21,803 nt of DNA from JBNJEL01 sp051745835. GTDB lineage: Bacteria; Bacillota; Halanaerobiia; Halobacteroidales; Acetohalobiaceae. The stretch is taken from positions 1 to 21,803 of the forward strand of contig JBNJEL010000028.1 of assembly GCA_051745835.1 (NCBI GenBank), written 5' to 3'. The translations under genes and the position numbers were made by a program. Shown piece by piece: positions 7,194 to 16,087 of this stretch. The number at the start of each line of letters is the position of its first letter. Position 1 is the stretch's first letter. The notes below the pieces were generated by a model. That model was not told where the DNA came from, made no database searches, and saw nothing but the letters and a program-made list of their open reading frames with translations.

Positions 7194-9320
7194 ATGGATT
7201 ATGGAGATCCAGAGTTTTATATTAGTAAACAGTTTGGCTGGGTCGAATTTAATAAACGGGTTTTAGAAGAAGCTCAGGATGAAGCGACGCCTTTATTGGA
7301 GCGATTGAAATTTTTAGCTATTACAGCTTCTAACTTAGATGAATTCGTGATGGTTAGAGTAGCTAGGTTGAAGGATCAGATTAACTCTGGCTATCAAAAA
7401 CGAGATAAAGCGGGATTGACTCCTAAAGAGATATTTAGTAGATTATCAGAGATGATTCATCAGTTAGTTGCTGACCAATATCAGTGTTGGAATCGTTTGC
7501 TACCAGAGCTTGAAGCAGAGAATATCTATATTTCTGATTATGAAGATCTATCTTACCAACAACAGATCTATTTGGATGATTACTTTCAAGATACGATTAA
7601 GCCGGTCTTAACTCCGCGAGCAATAGATCAAAGTAGACCTTTTCCGGTACTACTAAATAAGAGTTTAAATTTAGCCGTACGATTAAAGAGTAATGAAGGA
7701 GAGAAGTTATTTCCCAACAAAGAAGGAGAATCTCTCTTTTCGGTTGTTAGAGTACCATCTATCTTACCGCGGTTGGTAAAAGTACCAGCTAAAGAGGGGA
7801 AGAAAGTATTCATCTTTTTAGAAGATGTAATTGAGGAGTATCTCGATCAGGTCTTTAGCGGTTATGAAATTAAAGCAGTTAATAACTTTCGGATTACAAG
7901 AAATGCTGATGTTGATTTTGATGAGGATGCGCGTGACTTACTAGTAGAGATGGAGCGCTATGTTAAACGACGGGAGAAAGGGTTTCCAGTGCGGTTAGAA
8001 GTTGAAGAGAATATGGATCATAATACTAAGGAGTTCTTAATTGATGCTTTAGATTTAAGTAGTACGGATGTCTATGAGATAGATGGTCCCATTGATCTAA
8101 CCCCCTTCTTTGATTTTCGCGATTTGAAAGGTTATGATCATCTTCGCTTTGCATCTCTACAGCCTCAGCCAGCAATCGATTTTTATGATCGAGATGATAT
8201 TTTTGGTGCGATTAGAGAACGAGATAGATTACTTCATGTACCCTACGAGAGCTTTGATCCGATAGTTGAATTTGTGCAGAAAGCCGCTGCTGATCCTAAT
8301 GTATTAGCAATTAAACAGGCTCTCTATCGAGTTAGTGGAGATTCGTCAATTATTGATGCTTTAGCCCAAGCGGCAGAGAATGGTAAACAGGTGACAGTGT
8401 TAGTAGAACTAAAAGCACGATTTGATGAGCAGAATAATATTGAGTGGGCTAAAAAGTTAGAGGATGCCGGCTGTCATGTAGTCTATGGTTTGGTAGGACT
8501 TAAGGTACACTCTAAATTAATCTTAGTTGTTCGTCAGGAGTCCGATGGAATCAAAAGATATACTCATCTTAGCACTGGTAATTATAATGATAAGACCGCT
8601 AAGACCTATACTGATGTGAGTATGTTCAGTAGTAAGGAGACGATTACTTCTGATGTCTCTTCTCTTTTTAATATCTTAACTGGCTACTCTAAACCTCCTC
8701 AGTGGAAGAAACTAGCTGTTTCACCGTTAGATATGCGGGAGAGTTTCTATGAGCTTATTAACAATGAGATTGAGCAGGTGAAAGCTGGCAAAGAGGGACG
8801 GATTATTGCTAAGATGAATGCCTTAGTAGATAAAGGAATTATCAAACGGCTCTATCAGGCGTCTACTCAAGGGGTAGAGATTGACTTAATCGTGCGGGGA
8901 ATGTGCTGTCTGCGACCGGGAATTGAAGGAGTTAGCGATAATATTAGAGTGATTAGCATTGTCGGGCAGTTATTAGAACATAGTAGAATCTATTACTTTG
9001 CTAATGGTGGACAGCCTCATTGTTACCTCTCTAGTGCTGATTGGCGTCCGCGTAATTTAGACCGGCGGGTTGAGGCATTATTTCCGGTGGAGAATGAACA
9101 GTTAAAGAAGAGAGTGGTTAATCTATTACAGCTTACTTTAGAGGATAATGTTAAAGCTCGTAAGCTACAGCCTGATGGTAGTTATCAACGAGTGAGTAGT
9201 GATGGTGAAGAGAAGATTAATTCCCAACTTAAGTTTCATCAATTAGCTAAGTCGCGGTTGGAGAATTTAGAAGAGGAGATTATTGATACATTTGAACCTA
9301 AACTGCCTAAATTACATTAA
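7194..9320 (+). CDS. ppk1: Polyphosphate kinase 1
   Basis: PPK1 reversibly transfers the gamma phosphate of ATP onto a growing polyphosphate chain, usually at the membrane. The 708-residue length is normal. Visible motifs are FLAITASNLDEFVMVRVARL at the N-terminus, TPRAIDQSRPFP near residue 145, the catalytic-core segment IKQALYRVSG, and KVHSKLILV with the autophosphorylated His439. HLSTGNYNDKTAKTYTD follows, and then LLEHSRIYYFANGG with the second conserved His596. The ATG at 7194 is chosen because AAGGAG ends 11 nt upstream; the GTG at 7185 is only 2 nt from that site and would overlap the previous gene. It follows the degenerate Ppx-like gene by 2 nt, so the two are almost certainly co-transcribed and co-regulated. 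Confidence 0.96.
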   Translation: MDYGDPEFYISKQFGWVEFNKRVLEEAQDEATPLLERLKFLAITASNLDEFVMVRVARLKDQINSGYQKRDKAGLTPKEIFSRLSEMIHQLVADQYQCWNRLLPELEAENIYISDYEDLSYQQQIYLDDYFQDTIKPVLTPRAIDQSRPFPVLLNKSLNLAVRLKSNEGEKLFPNKEGESLFSVVRVPSILPRLVKVPAKEGKKVFIFLEDVIEEYLDQVFSGYEIKAVNNFRITRNADVDFDEDARDLLVEMERYVKRREKGFPVRLEVEENMDHNTKEFLIDALDLSSTDVYEIDGPIDLTPFFDFRDLKGYDHLRFASLQPQPAIDFYDRDDIFGAIRERDRLLHVPYESFDPIVEFVQKAAADPNVLAIKQALYRVSGDSSIIDALAQAAENGKQVTVLVELKARFDEQNNIEWAKKLEDAGCHVVYGLVGLKVHSKLILVVRQESDGIKRYTHLSTGNYNDKTAKTYTDVSMFSSKETITSDVSSLFNILTGYSKPPQWKKLAVSPLDMRESFYELINNEIEQVKAGKEGRIIAKMNALVDKGIIKRLYQASTQGVEIDLIVRGMCCLRPGIEGVSDNIRVISIVGQLLEHSRIYYFANGGQPHCYLSSADWRPRNLDRRVEALFPVENEQLKKRVVNLLQLTLEDNVKARKLQPDGSYQRVSSDGEEKINSQLKFHQLAKSRLENLEEEIIDTFEPKLPKLH

Positions 9321-9377
9321 ATTATAAACTAGTTTTGAATTCAACAAAATTATAGTAGAGTAATTTAGTATTAATGA

Positions 9378-9406
9378 TTGACACTCCAAATTAATTATGT
9401 TATCCT
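9378..9406 (+). promoter_or_regulatory. Promoter for lysA
   Basis: A consensus -35 box TTGACA (9378-9383) is followed after exactly 17 bp by TATCCT (9401-9406). The predicted leader is about 80 nt, too short for a lysine riboswitch, and no riboswitch-like folding was seen. Confidence 0.65.
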
Positions 9407-9492
9407 AATTTCGACTATGGACAATCAAGAATAAATTAATATTAATAATTCTAACTATATCTCACAAGCAGGGAGAAAGGAGTAGTCAAGAT

Positions 9493-10815
9493 ATGGTATT
9501 ACATGGTACGATGGAGATTAATGAAACAGGAAATTTGGAGATTGGCGATTGTGATGTAACTAAGATAGCTAAAGAGTTTGGAACTCCGTTATATATTCTT
9601 GATGAACAGGAGATTAGAGATAACTGTCGTGCTTATCGACAGGCATTTGAAAAGTGGTATCCTAAATCTGAAACATTATATGCTAGTAAAGCTTTTATGT
9701 CCAAGACAATCTGTAAGATAGTAGAATCAGAAGGATTAGGGGTTGACGTAGTATCTGGTGGTGAACTCTATACTGCTTTAGAAGCTGATTTTCCGGTAGA
9801 GAAGATTTATTTCCACGGCAACAATAAGACGCCGGATGAATTAGAATTGGCATTAGATGAAGGAGTCGGCAGAATTGTAGTTGACAATAATTACGAATTG
9901 GAATTACTAAATCAGTTGGCTGAAGAGTACAATCAAGTAGCGGATATCTTATTACGAGTGAAACCGGGCGTAGAAGCTCATACACATAGCTATATTCAGA
10001 CGGGACAGACAGATTCTAAATTTGGTGTTGGGATTCAAAATGGCAAGGCATTAGCAACAATTAAGAAGGCTACTGAGCTAGATAATGTAGCAGTTAAAGG
10101 AATTCACTGCCATATTGGTTCGCAGATCTTTAATCTAGAGTCATTTGGGATTGCAGTAGATGTAATGTTGGACTTTGTTGAAGAAATTAAAGAAGAAGCT
10201 GACTTAGTTCTAGAAGAGCTTAACTTAGGCGGTGGAATTGGTATTCAGTATACTGAAGAGGACCAAGATGTAGATATTAATCAGTATGCTAAGGTCGTTG
10301 CTGAAGCGATTGAGGATAAGTGTGAAGAGCTAGATATTCCTCTACCGAAGGTAATTAATGAACCGGGGCGTTCAATTATTGGTCCCGCTGGTTCAACAAT
10401 CTATACTGTTGGTTCGATTAAGGAGATTCCGGATATTCGTAAGTACGTAGCTGTTGATGGTGGAATGCCGGATAATATTCGTCCTGCTCTTTATGAAGCA
10501 GAGTATGATGCAATTGTAGCTAATAAGGCGGACGAAGAGCCAGAAGAGGTTGTATCGATTACCGGTAAGTGCTGTGAATCAGGCGATATGTTAATCTGGG
10601 ATATTAAGTTACCTAAGTTAGAGCCAGGCGATATTCTCTTAACTACTTGTACTGGAGCTTACGGCTATGCGATGGCTAGTAATTATAATGGACTACCTAA
10701 GCCGGGAGTAGTCTTAGTTAATGATGGTCAAGTTGAAGAAGTTATTCGTAGTGAAACTTATCAAGACTTAGTAGCTAAAGAGGAAGTGCCTAAGCGTCTT
10801 AATGACTCTCAGTAA
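9493..10815 (+). CDS. lysA: Diaminopimelate decarboxylase
   Basis: LysA is a PLP enzyme that decarboxylates meso-diaminopimelate to L-lysine, the last step of lysine synthesis. The 440-residue protein has the alanine racemase-like barrel with the Schiff-base Lys66 in TLYASKAFMSK, the HCHIGSQIF segment, the phosphate-binding glycine loop LGGGIGIQY (about 245-253), and EPGRSI (290-295). The C-terminal domain brings CCESGD (360-365) and the TCTGAYGYAMASNYNG substrate-site region. The ATG at 9493 follows AAGGAG at a 10-nt distance. The protein is rich in Asp and Glu, consistent with a salt-adapted proteome. The gene has its own promoter and terminator and is not with other lysine genes. Confidence 0.96.
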   Translation: MVLHGTMEINETGNLEIGDCDVTKIAKEFGTPLYILDEQEIRDNCRAYRQAFEKWYPKSETLYASKAFMSKTICKIVESEGLGVDVVSGGELYTALEADFPVEKIYFHGNNKTPDELELALDEGVGRIVVDNNYELELLNQLAEEYNQVADILLRVKPGVEAHTHSYIQTGQTDSKFGVGIQNGKALATIKKATELDNVAVKGIHCHIGSQIFNLESFGIAVDVMLDFVEEIKEEADLVLEELNLGGGIGIQYTEEDQDVDINQYAKVVAEAIEDKCEELDIPLPKVINEPGRSIIGPAGSTIYTVGSIKEIPDIRKYVAVDGGMPDNIRPALYEAEYDAIVANKADEEPEEVVSITGKCCESGDMLIWDIKLPKLEPGDILLTTCTGAYGYAMASNYNGLPKPGVVLVNDGQVEEVIRSETYQDLVAKEEVPKRLNDSQ

Positions 10816-10853
10816 CGATTAATGATTGATAAATAGATAACTATTTGCTATTT

Positions 10854-10894
10854 AAACTAAGCCTTATACTATTTAGTATGGGGCTTAGTTTTTT
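10854..10894 (+). terminator. Rho-independent terminator after lysA
   Basis: AAACTAAGCC (10854-10863) pairs with GGCTTAGTTT (10882-10891). An inner stem TTATAC/GTATGG contains two G-T pairs, the loop is TATTTA, and the outer stem runs into a T-tract. It lies about 40 nt after the lysA stop. Confidence 0.92.
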
Positions 10895-10924
10895 CTCTTT
10901 TACCTTTTTAATTAAATCTATCTG

Positions 10925-10933
10925 TGGTATAAT
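10925..10933 (+). promoter_or_regulatory. Extended -10 promoter for the tRNA nucleotidyltransferase operon
   Basis: TGGTATAAT forms an extended -10 element with a perfect TATAAT (10928-10933). The -35 region 17 bp upstream (TTTTTA) is weak. It lies between the lysA terminator and the GTG start at 10976. Confidence 0.6.
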
Positions 10934-10975
10934 TAAAATCAATGTTTGCTTAGAGAAGAGTTAGGGAGTGGTAGC

Positions 10976-13648
10976 GTGGAGTTGATAACTAGTCATGTAG
11001 GTACAGACTTTGATGGATTAGCTGCAATGGTAGCAGCTAATAAATTATATCCGGATGCTACTAAGATTTTTGCAGGTAAATTAAGTCCGAATGTTAAAGA
11101 CTTTATGTCCTTATATAAAGATCGTATTTTGATTAAGCGGGTTCGAGATGTACAGTGTGAGATTAACCAGGACTTAATTGAGCGATTAATTGTAGTCGAT
11201 ACTAGAATTAGTAATCGGTTAGGTGATTTAAGTCAGTTAGCGAGTGAGTCTGATGTTGAATTAGTTATTTACGATCATCATCCGGAGTTAGATGATGAGT
11301 TAGTCGGCGACCAACAGACGATTGAACCAGTAGGTTCCACCACTGCTTTACTCTGTCGAGAATTACAAGAACAGAACCTTGAGATTACTCCTTTTGAAGC
11401 AACTCTCTTTATGCTAGGAATCTATGAAGATACTGGCTGTCTTACTTTTTCCTCTACGACTTCACTAGATGCTCAGGCAGCTTCCTTCTTACTTGACCAG
11501 GGAGCTAATCTATCGGTAGTTAGAGAGTTTATAGAACGTCCATTAAGTGCTAAGCAACAACAATTATTCACTCAGCTACTTAATTCGTTAGAGGTACATA
11601 ACTTAGCCGGTTTAACGGTTAATGTCTATCAGGCTACTTTAGATCAGTATGTAGGTGAAGTAGCTTACTTAACTCATAAATTAGATGACTTAAATTATAG
11701 CGATGTCTTATTTACTATAGTACGTCTAGATCATAAGGTCTTAATTGTAGCACGCAGTAATGTTGATACCGTCGATGTAGCAGAGATAATTAAGGAGTAT
11801 GGTGGAGGTGGACATAGTAAAGCAGCTTCTGCAATGATTAATGATTCTGAACTTTCCTTAACTGATTTAGAGAGTGAATTAGTAACAGCAGTAGAGGATA
11901 AGATGGAACCAGTAGTCTTGGCAGAAGATATTATGTCTACTCCGGTGCGGACAATCAATCCTGATAAGAGTATGGAACAAGCTGAGGAGCTGATGCTGCG
12001 TTATGGTCACTCGGGATTAGTAGTTGTTGATGAGGATAATCATTTAAGTGGTGTTATTTCACGGCGTGATGTTGATAAGGTTAAACAGCATGATCTGATG
12101 CATGCGCCGGTGAAAGGATATATGTCGCGTAATGTAGTAACGATTAATCAAGAGACTACATTTAAGAATATTCAACAACAGATGGTCGAGCATGATATCG
12201 GTCGTCTGCCTGTGTTAGATGATGAAGGCGAATTAAGAGGAATCGTAACTCGGAGTGATGTCTTACGGGTAATCTATGGTAAAGCAGATTATATTATGGG
12301 ACAGCAGAATAGATATGGACGCAGTATTGTTAAAGTTAAGCGACAGACCTTTAATGAACAGAGTTTATTACAGAGATTAGATGAGCCAGAATATCAACTA
12401 TTAGTTGCAGCCGGCAAGATAGCAGATCAATTGGATGCTAAGCTTTATATTGTAGGCGGTTTAGTAAGAGATCTAATCTTAGGTATTAAGAACCTTGATT
12501 TAGATCTGGTTATTGAGGGTGATGGAATTAAGTTTGCTTCACAATTAGCTAAAGAGTTAAGTGGAGAAGTTAAGGAGGTTCATCAGGACTTTGGGACAGC
12601 TGAAGTAGAGGTTGATGATAGCTTAAAGATAGATATAGCTAGCTGTCGGGTGGAGTTTTATGAACAGCCGGGGGCATTACCTGAAGTAGAGAATAGTTCT
12701 TTAAAAGAAGACCTCTTTCGGCGGGATTTTACGATTAATGCTTTAGCAATTCAGCTAAATCAAGAACACTTTGGACGGTTAATCGATTACTTTGGCGGTA
12801 AAGAAGATTTAGAAGAAGGTTTAATTCGTACTCTCCATAACTTCAGTTTTATTGATGATCCCACTCGTATCTTTCGAGCGATTAGATTTGCTAACCGTTA
12901 TGATTTTACTATTGAGCGGTTAACTAAGGATTTAATTAAGTATGCTATTGAGCAGGATGTAGTGGCAGGACTATCTTGTGGACGATTAAGTAATGAGTTA
13001 GAGCTTATTTTGGCTGAAGAGCGAGCGCCGCAGATGCTAGAGAGTTTAAAAGAGTTTGGATTATTGGAGTACTTCTGTGCTGACCTAACTTGGACTGATC
13101 AACAGCACCAATTAGCTTTAGAGCTATCGCAGTTAATTGAGTGGTTTACTAATTTAGATTCAGATTTAGAAGTTGATCGTTGGCAGTTACGGTTGATGCT
13201 TTTAGCTGCTAACTTAAGTTCTAAGCAGGTTGATGAGTTAGCTGATTATCTGAATTTAAATGCTAAAGTAGTTAAGCGAGTTAAGTTTGTAGTCGAAGAA
13301 GCTACAGAGAAGTTAGAGTCTTTGACTCAAAGAGAGTTAGCACGTCACGAAATCTACTACCAGCTTAAGTCGTTAGAAGAGGAAGAATTACTTTACTTAG
13401 TCTTAATTGCTGAAGATGAAGTGGTTCAAGAGCGGATAACTACTTTTTTATTGGAATTGGATAGGATAGAGTTAGAAGTGACAGGTAAAGATATAATTGA
13501 GTTAGGTTATCAGCCGGGTCCTTACTTTAAAGATGCTTTAGAAGAGGTTAAGAAGAAAAAGTTGAATGGACAGTTGGAAGGTTATCAGCAAGAATTAGAT
13601 TATTTACGCAAGTACTTAACTAGCTTAGAAGAGGAGAGTCAGATATAG
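10976..13648 (+). CDS. DHH-CBS-tRNA nucleotidyltransferase fusion (A-adding/CCA-adding type)
   Basis: This 890-residue three-part protein matches bacterial tRNA nucleotidyltransferases that carry an N-terminal phosphoesterase module. Residues 1-300 form a DHH/DHHA1 (NrnA/RecJ-like) domain with TDFDG (Asp11, Asp13), YDHHPE (Asp100-His101-His102) and YGGGGHSKAAS near residue 280. Two CBS domains follow at about 313-370 and 375-433, suggesting adenine-nucleotide sensing. The rest is a poly(A) polymerase/nucleotidyltransferase head with VGGLVRD (494-499) and the metal-binding DLD (508-510), plus FRRDFTINALA. Such enzymes extend or repair tRNA 3' ends; A-only versus full CCA addition cannot be settled here. 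GTG 10976 is preferred because AGGGAG ends 7 nt upstream and MELITSHVGTDFDG is a typical start; the upstream TTG lacks a site. Confidence 0.88.
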   Translation: MELITSHVGTDFDGLAAMVAANKLYPDATKIFAGKLSPNVKDFMSLYKDRILIKRVRDVQCEINQDLIERLIVVDTRISNRLGDLSQLASESDVELVIYDHHPELDDELVGDQQTIEPVGSTTALLCRELQEQNLEITPFEATLFMLGIYEDTGCLTFSSTTSLDAQAASFLLDQGANLSVVREFIERPLSAKQQQLFTQLLNSLEVHNLAGLTVNVYQATLDQYVGEVAYLTHKLDDLNYSDVLFTIVRLDHKVLIVARSNVDTVDVAEIIKEYGGGGHSKAASAMINDSELSLTDLESELVTAVEDKMEPVVLAEDIMSTPVRTINPDKSMEQAEELMLRYGHSGLVVVDEDNHLSGVISRRDVDKVKQHDLMHAPVKGYMSRNVVTINQETTFKNIQQQMVEHDIGRLPVLDDEGELRGIVTRSDVLRVIYGKADYIMGQQNRYGRSIVKVKRQTFNEQSLLQRLDEPEYQLLVAAGKIADQLDAKLYIVGGLVRDLILGIKNLDLDLVIEGDGIKFASQLAKELSGEVKEVHQDFGTAEVEVDDSLKIDIASCRVEFYEQPGALPEVENSSLKEDLFRRDFTINALAIQLNQEHFGRLIDYFGGKEDLEEGLIRTLHNFSFIDDPTRIFRAIRFANRYDFTIERLTKDLIKYAIEQDVVAGLSCGRLSNELELILAEERAPQMLESLKEFGLLEYFCADLTWTDQQHQLALELSQLIEWFTNLDSDLEVDRWQLRLMLLAANLSSKQVDELADYLNLNAKVVKRVKFVVEEATEKLESLTQRELARHEIYYQLKSLEEEELLYLVLIAEDEVVQERITTFLLELDRIELEVTGKDIIELGYQPGPYFKDALEEVKKKKLNGQLEGYQQELDYLRKYLTSLEEESQI

Positions 13649-14239
13649 ATGGGAATTGCACAACTTATTTTATTAATACCGGTATTGCTCTTTTCGCTAT
13701 CTTTTCACGAATATTCACATGGTAAGGTAGCTGATTTATTAGGCGATCCTACTCCAGGGCTGAAAGGGCGATTGACCTTAAATCCTTTAGCTCACTTGGA
13801 TTTTTTAGGAACTTTAGTACTTTTAATTACACAACGCTTTGGTTGGGCGAAGCCGGTAGAGGTTAATCCACGTTATTTTTCTAATCCGCGCCGGGGGATG
13901 ATGTATGTAGGAATGGCAGGACCAGCTTCTAATATCTTATTGGCTGTACTGTTTGCCCTACTATTAAGGTTCTTTTCTTTGGGATTACCGCGAGTAGCGT
14001 TAGTCTTCTTGAAGTTAGGAGTAGGGATTAATTTAGGATTAGCTATCTTTAACTTAATTCCGATGCCGCCATTAGATGGCTCGAAGATATTGAAAGGATT
14101 ACTACCGGCGAAGTACGATCAATTTATTTATGAGCTTGAAGCTTATGGTCCGTTTTTATTGATGTTCTTAGTCTTTACAGGTTTATTAGGTAATATCATT
14201 GGTCCTGTTTGGCGCTATTTCTATAGTTTATTATTATAG
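13649..14239 (+). CDS. Site-2 protease family zinc metalloprotease (M50)
   Basis: This 196-residue membrane protein belongs to the short, PDZ-free M50 group typical of Firmicutes (YwhC-like). The zinc-binding HEYSH motif (His20, Glu21, His24) lies in the first membrane segment, and the third ligand is in the NLIPMPPLDG motif (Asp143). Further hydrophobic segments at about 50-60, 90-110, 118-138 and 160-180 complete the membrane core. Such enzymes cut membrane-embedded substrates; the target is unknown. Its ATG directly abuts the stop codon of the tRNA nucleotidyltransferase, with GAGGAG inside the end of that gene as the ribosome site, so translation is likely coupled. Confidence 0.9.
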   Translation: MGIAQLILLIPVLLFSLSFHEYSHGKVADLLGDPTPGLKGRLTLNPLAHLDFLGTLVLLITQRFGWAKPVEVNPRYFSNPRRGMMYVGMAGPASNILLAVLFALLLRFFSLGLPRVALVFLKLGVGINLGLAIFNLIPMPPLDGSKILKGLLPAKYDQFIYELEAYGPFLLMFLVFTGLLGNIIGPVWRYFYSLLL

Positions 14240-14308
14240 ATTATAGGTTTATAGTTTGCAGTTAGAGCATAATTAATTTATGCAATATATACTCAAGGAG
14301 GAATTGTG

Positions 14309-15301
14309 ATGGCAAAGAAAGGTGTTATTTTAAGCGGGATGCGTCCTACTGGCAGATTACATTTAGGACATCTGATTGGAGTATTAGATAATTGGACAGA
14401 GCTACAACAAGATTATGATTGTGTATTTGAGGTAGCGGACTGGCATGCTCTAACTACTCAATATGATCAGACTGAAGATTTAGAAAAGCATATTAGAGAG
14501 ATGGTAATAGATTGGATTAGTGCAGGAATTGATCCCGAAGAGAGTATTATCTTTGTGCAATCGCATGTACCAGAAATAGCAGAATTGAATTTATTACTCT
14601 CAATGATTACTTCAGTAGCGAGGTTAGAGCGGAATCCAACTTATAAAGAGCAGGTAGAGGAGTTAGGAGTTAATGACTCGATTCCGTTTGGACTATTGGA
14701 GTATCCGGTCTTGCAGGCAGCAGATATCTTAATTCATAAGGCAGATACTGTTCCGGTGGGCGAAGATCAACTACCACATGTAGAGATTACGCGGGAGTTA
14801 GCTAGACGCTTTAATCATCTCTATGGTGAGACATTTCCTGAGCCGGAGCCTAAGTTAAGTGAGGTACCTAAATTATTAGGTTTAGACGGACGCAAGATGA
14901 GTAAGAGTTATGGTAATGCGATCTATTTAGCTGATGGGCAAGAAGAGATTGAAGATAAAGTTAACCAGATGGTCACTGATTCAGAGCGAATTAGATTGTC
15001 TGATCCAGGACGTCCGGAAGTCTGTTCTGTTTTTGATTACCACAAGATCTTTAATCAAGAGGAGACAGAAGCAATTGCTGATGATTGTCGCCAAGCTGAG
15101 TTAGGCTGTCGAGATTGTAAGATTAGATTAGCCGAAGTATTGACTGATTATTTAGCTGAGGTACATCAAAATCGTGCTCAATTAGAAGCTAATCCTCAAC
15201 AAGTAGATGAAATTTTAGCTGCAGGTGCTAAGCAAGCGCGTAAGCAGGCGCAGGATACGATTGCTGAAGTTAGAGAAGCGATGAGTTTGATGAATCTGTA
15301 G
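14309..15301 (+). CDS. trpS: Tryptophan-tRNA ligase
   Basis: This class I aminoacyl-tRNA synthetase charges tRNA-Trp with tryptophan in the cytoplasm. The 330-residue length is standard. The ATP-binding HIGH-type motif appears as RLHLGHLIG (His18 to His21) and the KMSKS loop at residues 196-200. VGEDQLPHVEITRELARRFN in between is also characteristic. The ATG at 14309 is chosen over the adjoining GTG at 14306 because AAGGAGG ends 7 nt upstream of it. The 69-nt gap before it is too short for a T-box leader and holds no convincing promoter. It is part of the housekeeping run and is followed 23 nt later by scpA. Confidence 0.96.
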   Translation: MAKKGVILSGMRPTGRLHLGHLIGVLDNWTELQQDYDCVFEVADWHALTTQYDQTEDLEKHIREMVIDWISAGIDPEESIIFVQSHVPEIAELNLLLSMITSVARLERNPTYKEQVEELGVNDSIPFGLLEYPVLQAADILIHKADTVPVGEDQLPHVEITRELARRFNHLYGETFPEPEPKLSEVPKLLGLDGRKMSKSYGNAIYLADGQEEIEDKVNQMVTDSERIRLSDPGRPEVCSVFDYHKIFNQEETEAIADDCRQAELGCRDCKIRLAEVLTDYLAEVHQNRAQLEANPQQVDEILAAGAKQARKQAQDTIAEVREAMSLMNL

Positions 15302-15324
15302 TTTGACCTTATGGGAGTGAAATG

Positions 15325-16074
15325 ATGAGTTACGAAGTTAAGATTGATGCCTTTGAAGGACCGATTCCTCTTTTATTACACTTAATTAAGCAAGAGGAAG
15401 TAGAGATTTATGATATCTCGATTGCTGAAATTACTACTCAGTATTTAGATTATATTGAGGCAATGCAGGAGTTAGACCTAGAGATTGCCAGTGAATTTTT
15501 GATTATGGCAGCTAACTTAATCGAGATTAAAGTTAAGACTTTACTACCTAATCAAGATGATGATAGTGGTGATGAAGAAGGAGATCCTAGACAACAATTA
15601 ATTGAGCGGTTATTAGAGTATAAGAAGTATAAGGATTTAGCAGATCAGCTGCGCAGTAAAGAAGAAGAGCAGACTAAGCGGTATACGAGAGAGTTAGAGG
15701 CAGTATTAAGCGAGATTGATACTGAACCACCAGAGGTTAATCCTTTAGATAATATTTCACTACAGGAATTTGTGGCTACTTTTGAGGAACTTTTAGCAGC
15801 TAAAGATAAAGAAGCTGAGGAAAAGTCAGAAGATGAGCAGAAGTTAAGTCATATCAATCAGGAAGAGTTTAGTATCCAAGATAGGATGGCAGAATTAAAT
15901 CAGACTCTGGAGTATAAGAAGGAATTAGACTTTGCCCGATTATTTGCAGGTGATTCATTAAGAATTGAGATAGTAGTTACCTTTATGGCTTTATTAGAAT
16001 TAATGAAGTTAGGCAAAGTAGAGATTAGACAAACTGATATCTTTGGTCAGATTAAGGTATATGCTCTGGACTAA
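15325..16074 (+). CDS. scpA: Segregation and condensation protein A
   Basis: ScpA is the kleisin subunit that bridges the SMC dimer for chromosome condensation and segregation. The 249-residue protein shows the family's start, YEVKIDAFEGPIPLLLHLIK, then EVEIYDISIAEITTQYLDYI and the ASEFLIMAANLIEIKVKTLLP helix that contacts SMC. A long acidic, charged linker (about 90-190) follows, with a C-terminal winged-helix segment ending VVTFMALLELMKLGKVEIRQ. Two adjacent ATG codons (15322 and 15325) could serve; the second has better spacing from GGGAG. The linker's run of Glu and Asp fits a halophile. scpB starts 13 nt after its stop, as in many Firmicutes. Confidence 0.95.
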   Translation: MSYEVKIDAFEGPIPLLLHLIKQEEVEIYDISIAEITTQYLDYIEAMQELDLEIASEFLIMAANLIEIKVKTLLPNQDDDSGDEEGDPRQQLIERLLEYKKYKDLADQLRSKEEEQTKRYTRELEAVLSEIDTEPPEVNPLDNISLQEFVATFEELLAAKDKEAEEKSEDEQKLSHINQEEFSIQDRMAELNQTLEYKKELDFARLFAGDSLRIEIVVTFMALLELMKLGKVEIRQTDIFGQIKVYALD

Positions 16075-16087
16075 AGGAGTGAGTAGG

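Noticed and set aside
9407..9492. Lysine riboswitch ahead of lysA
   Set aside because: The leader after the predicted promoter is only about 80 nt and shows no multi-stem fold; lysine riboswitches are much longer.
9695..9985. Minus-strand open frame inside lysA
   Set aside because: It is an antisense shadow of the conserved lysA coding sequence.
14240..14308. T-box leader or separate promoter for trpS
   Set aside because: The gap is 69 nt with only a short GCATAA/TTATGC repeat; a T-box needs well over 150 nt and a terminator hairpin.
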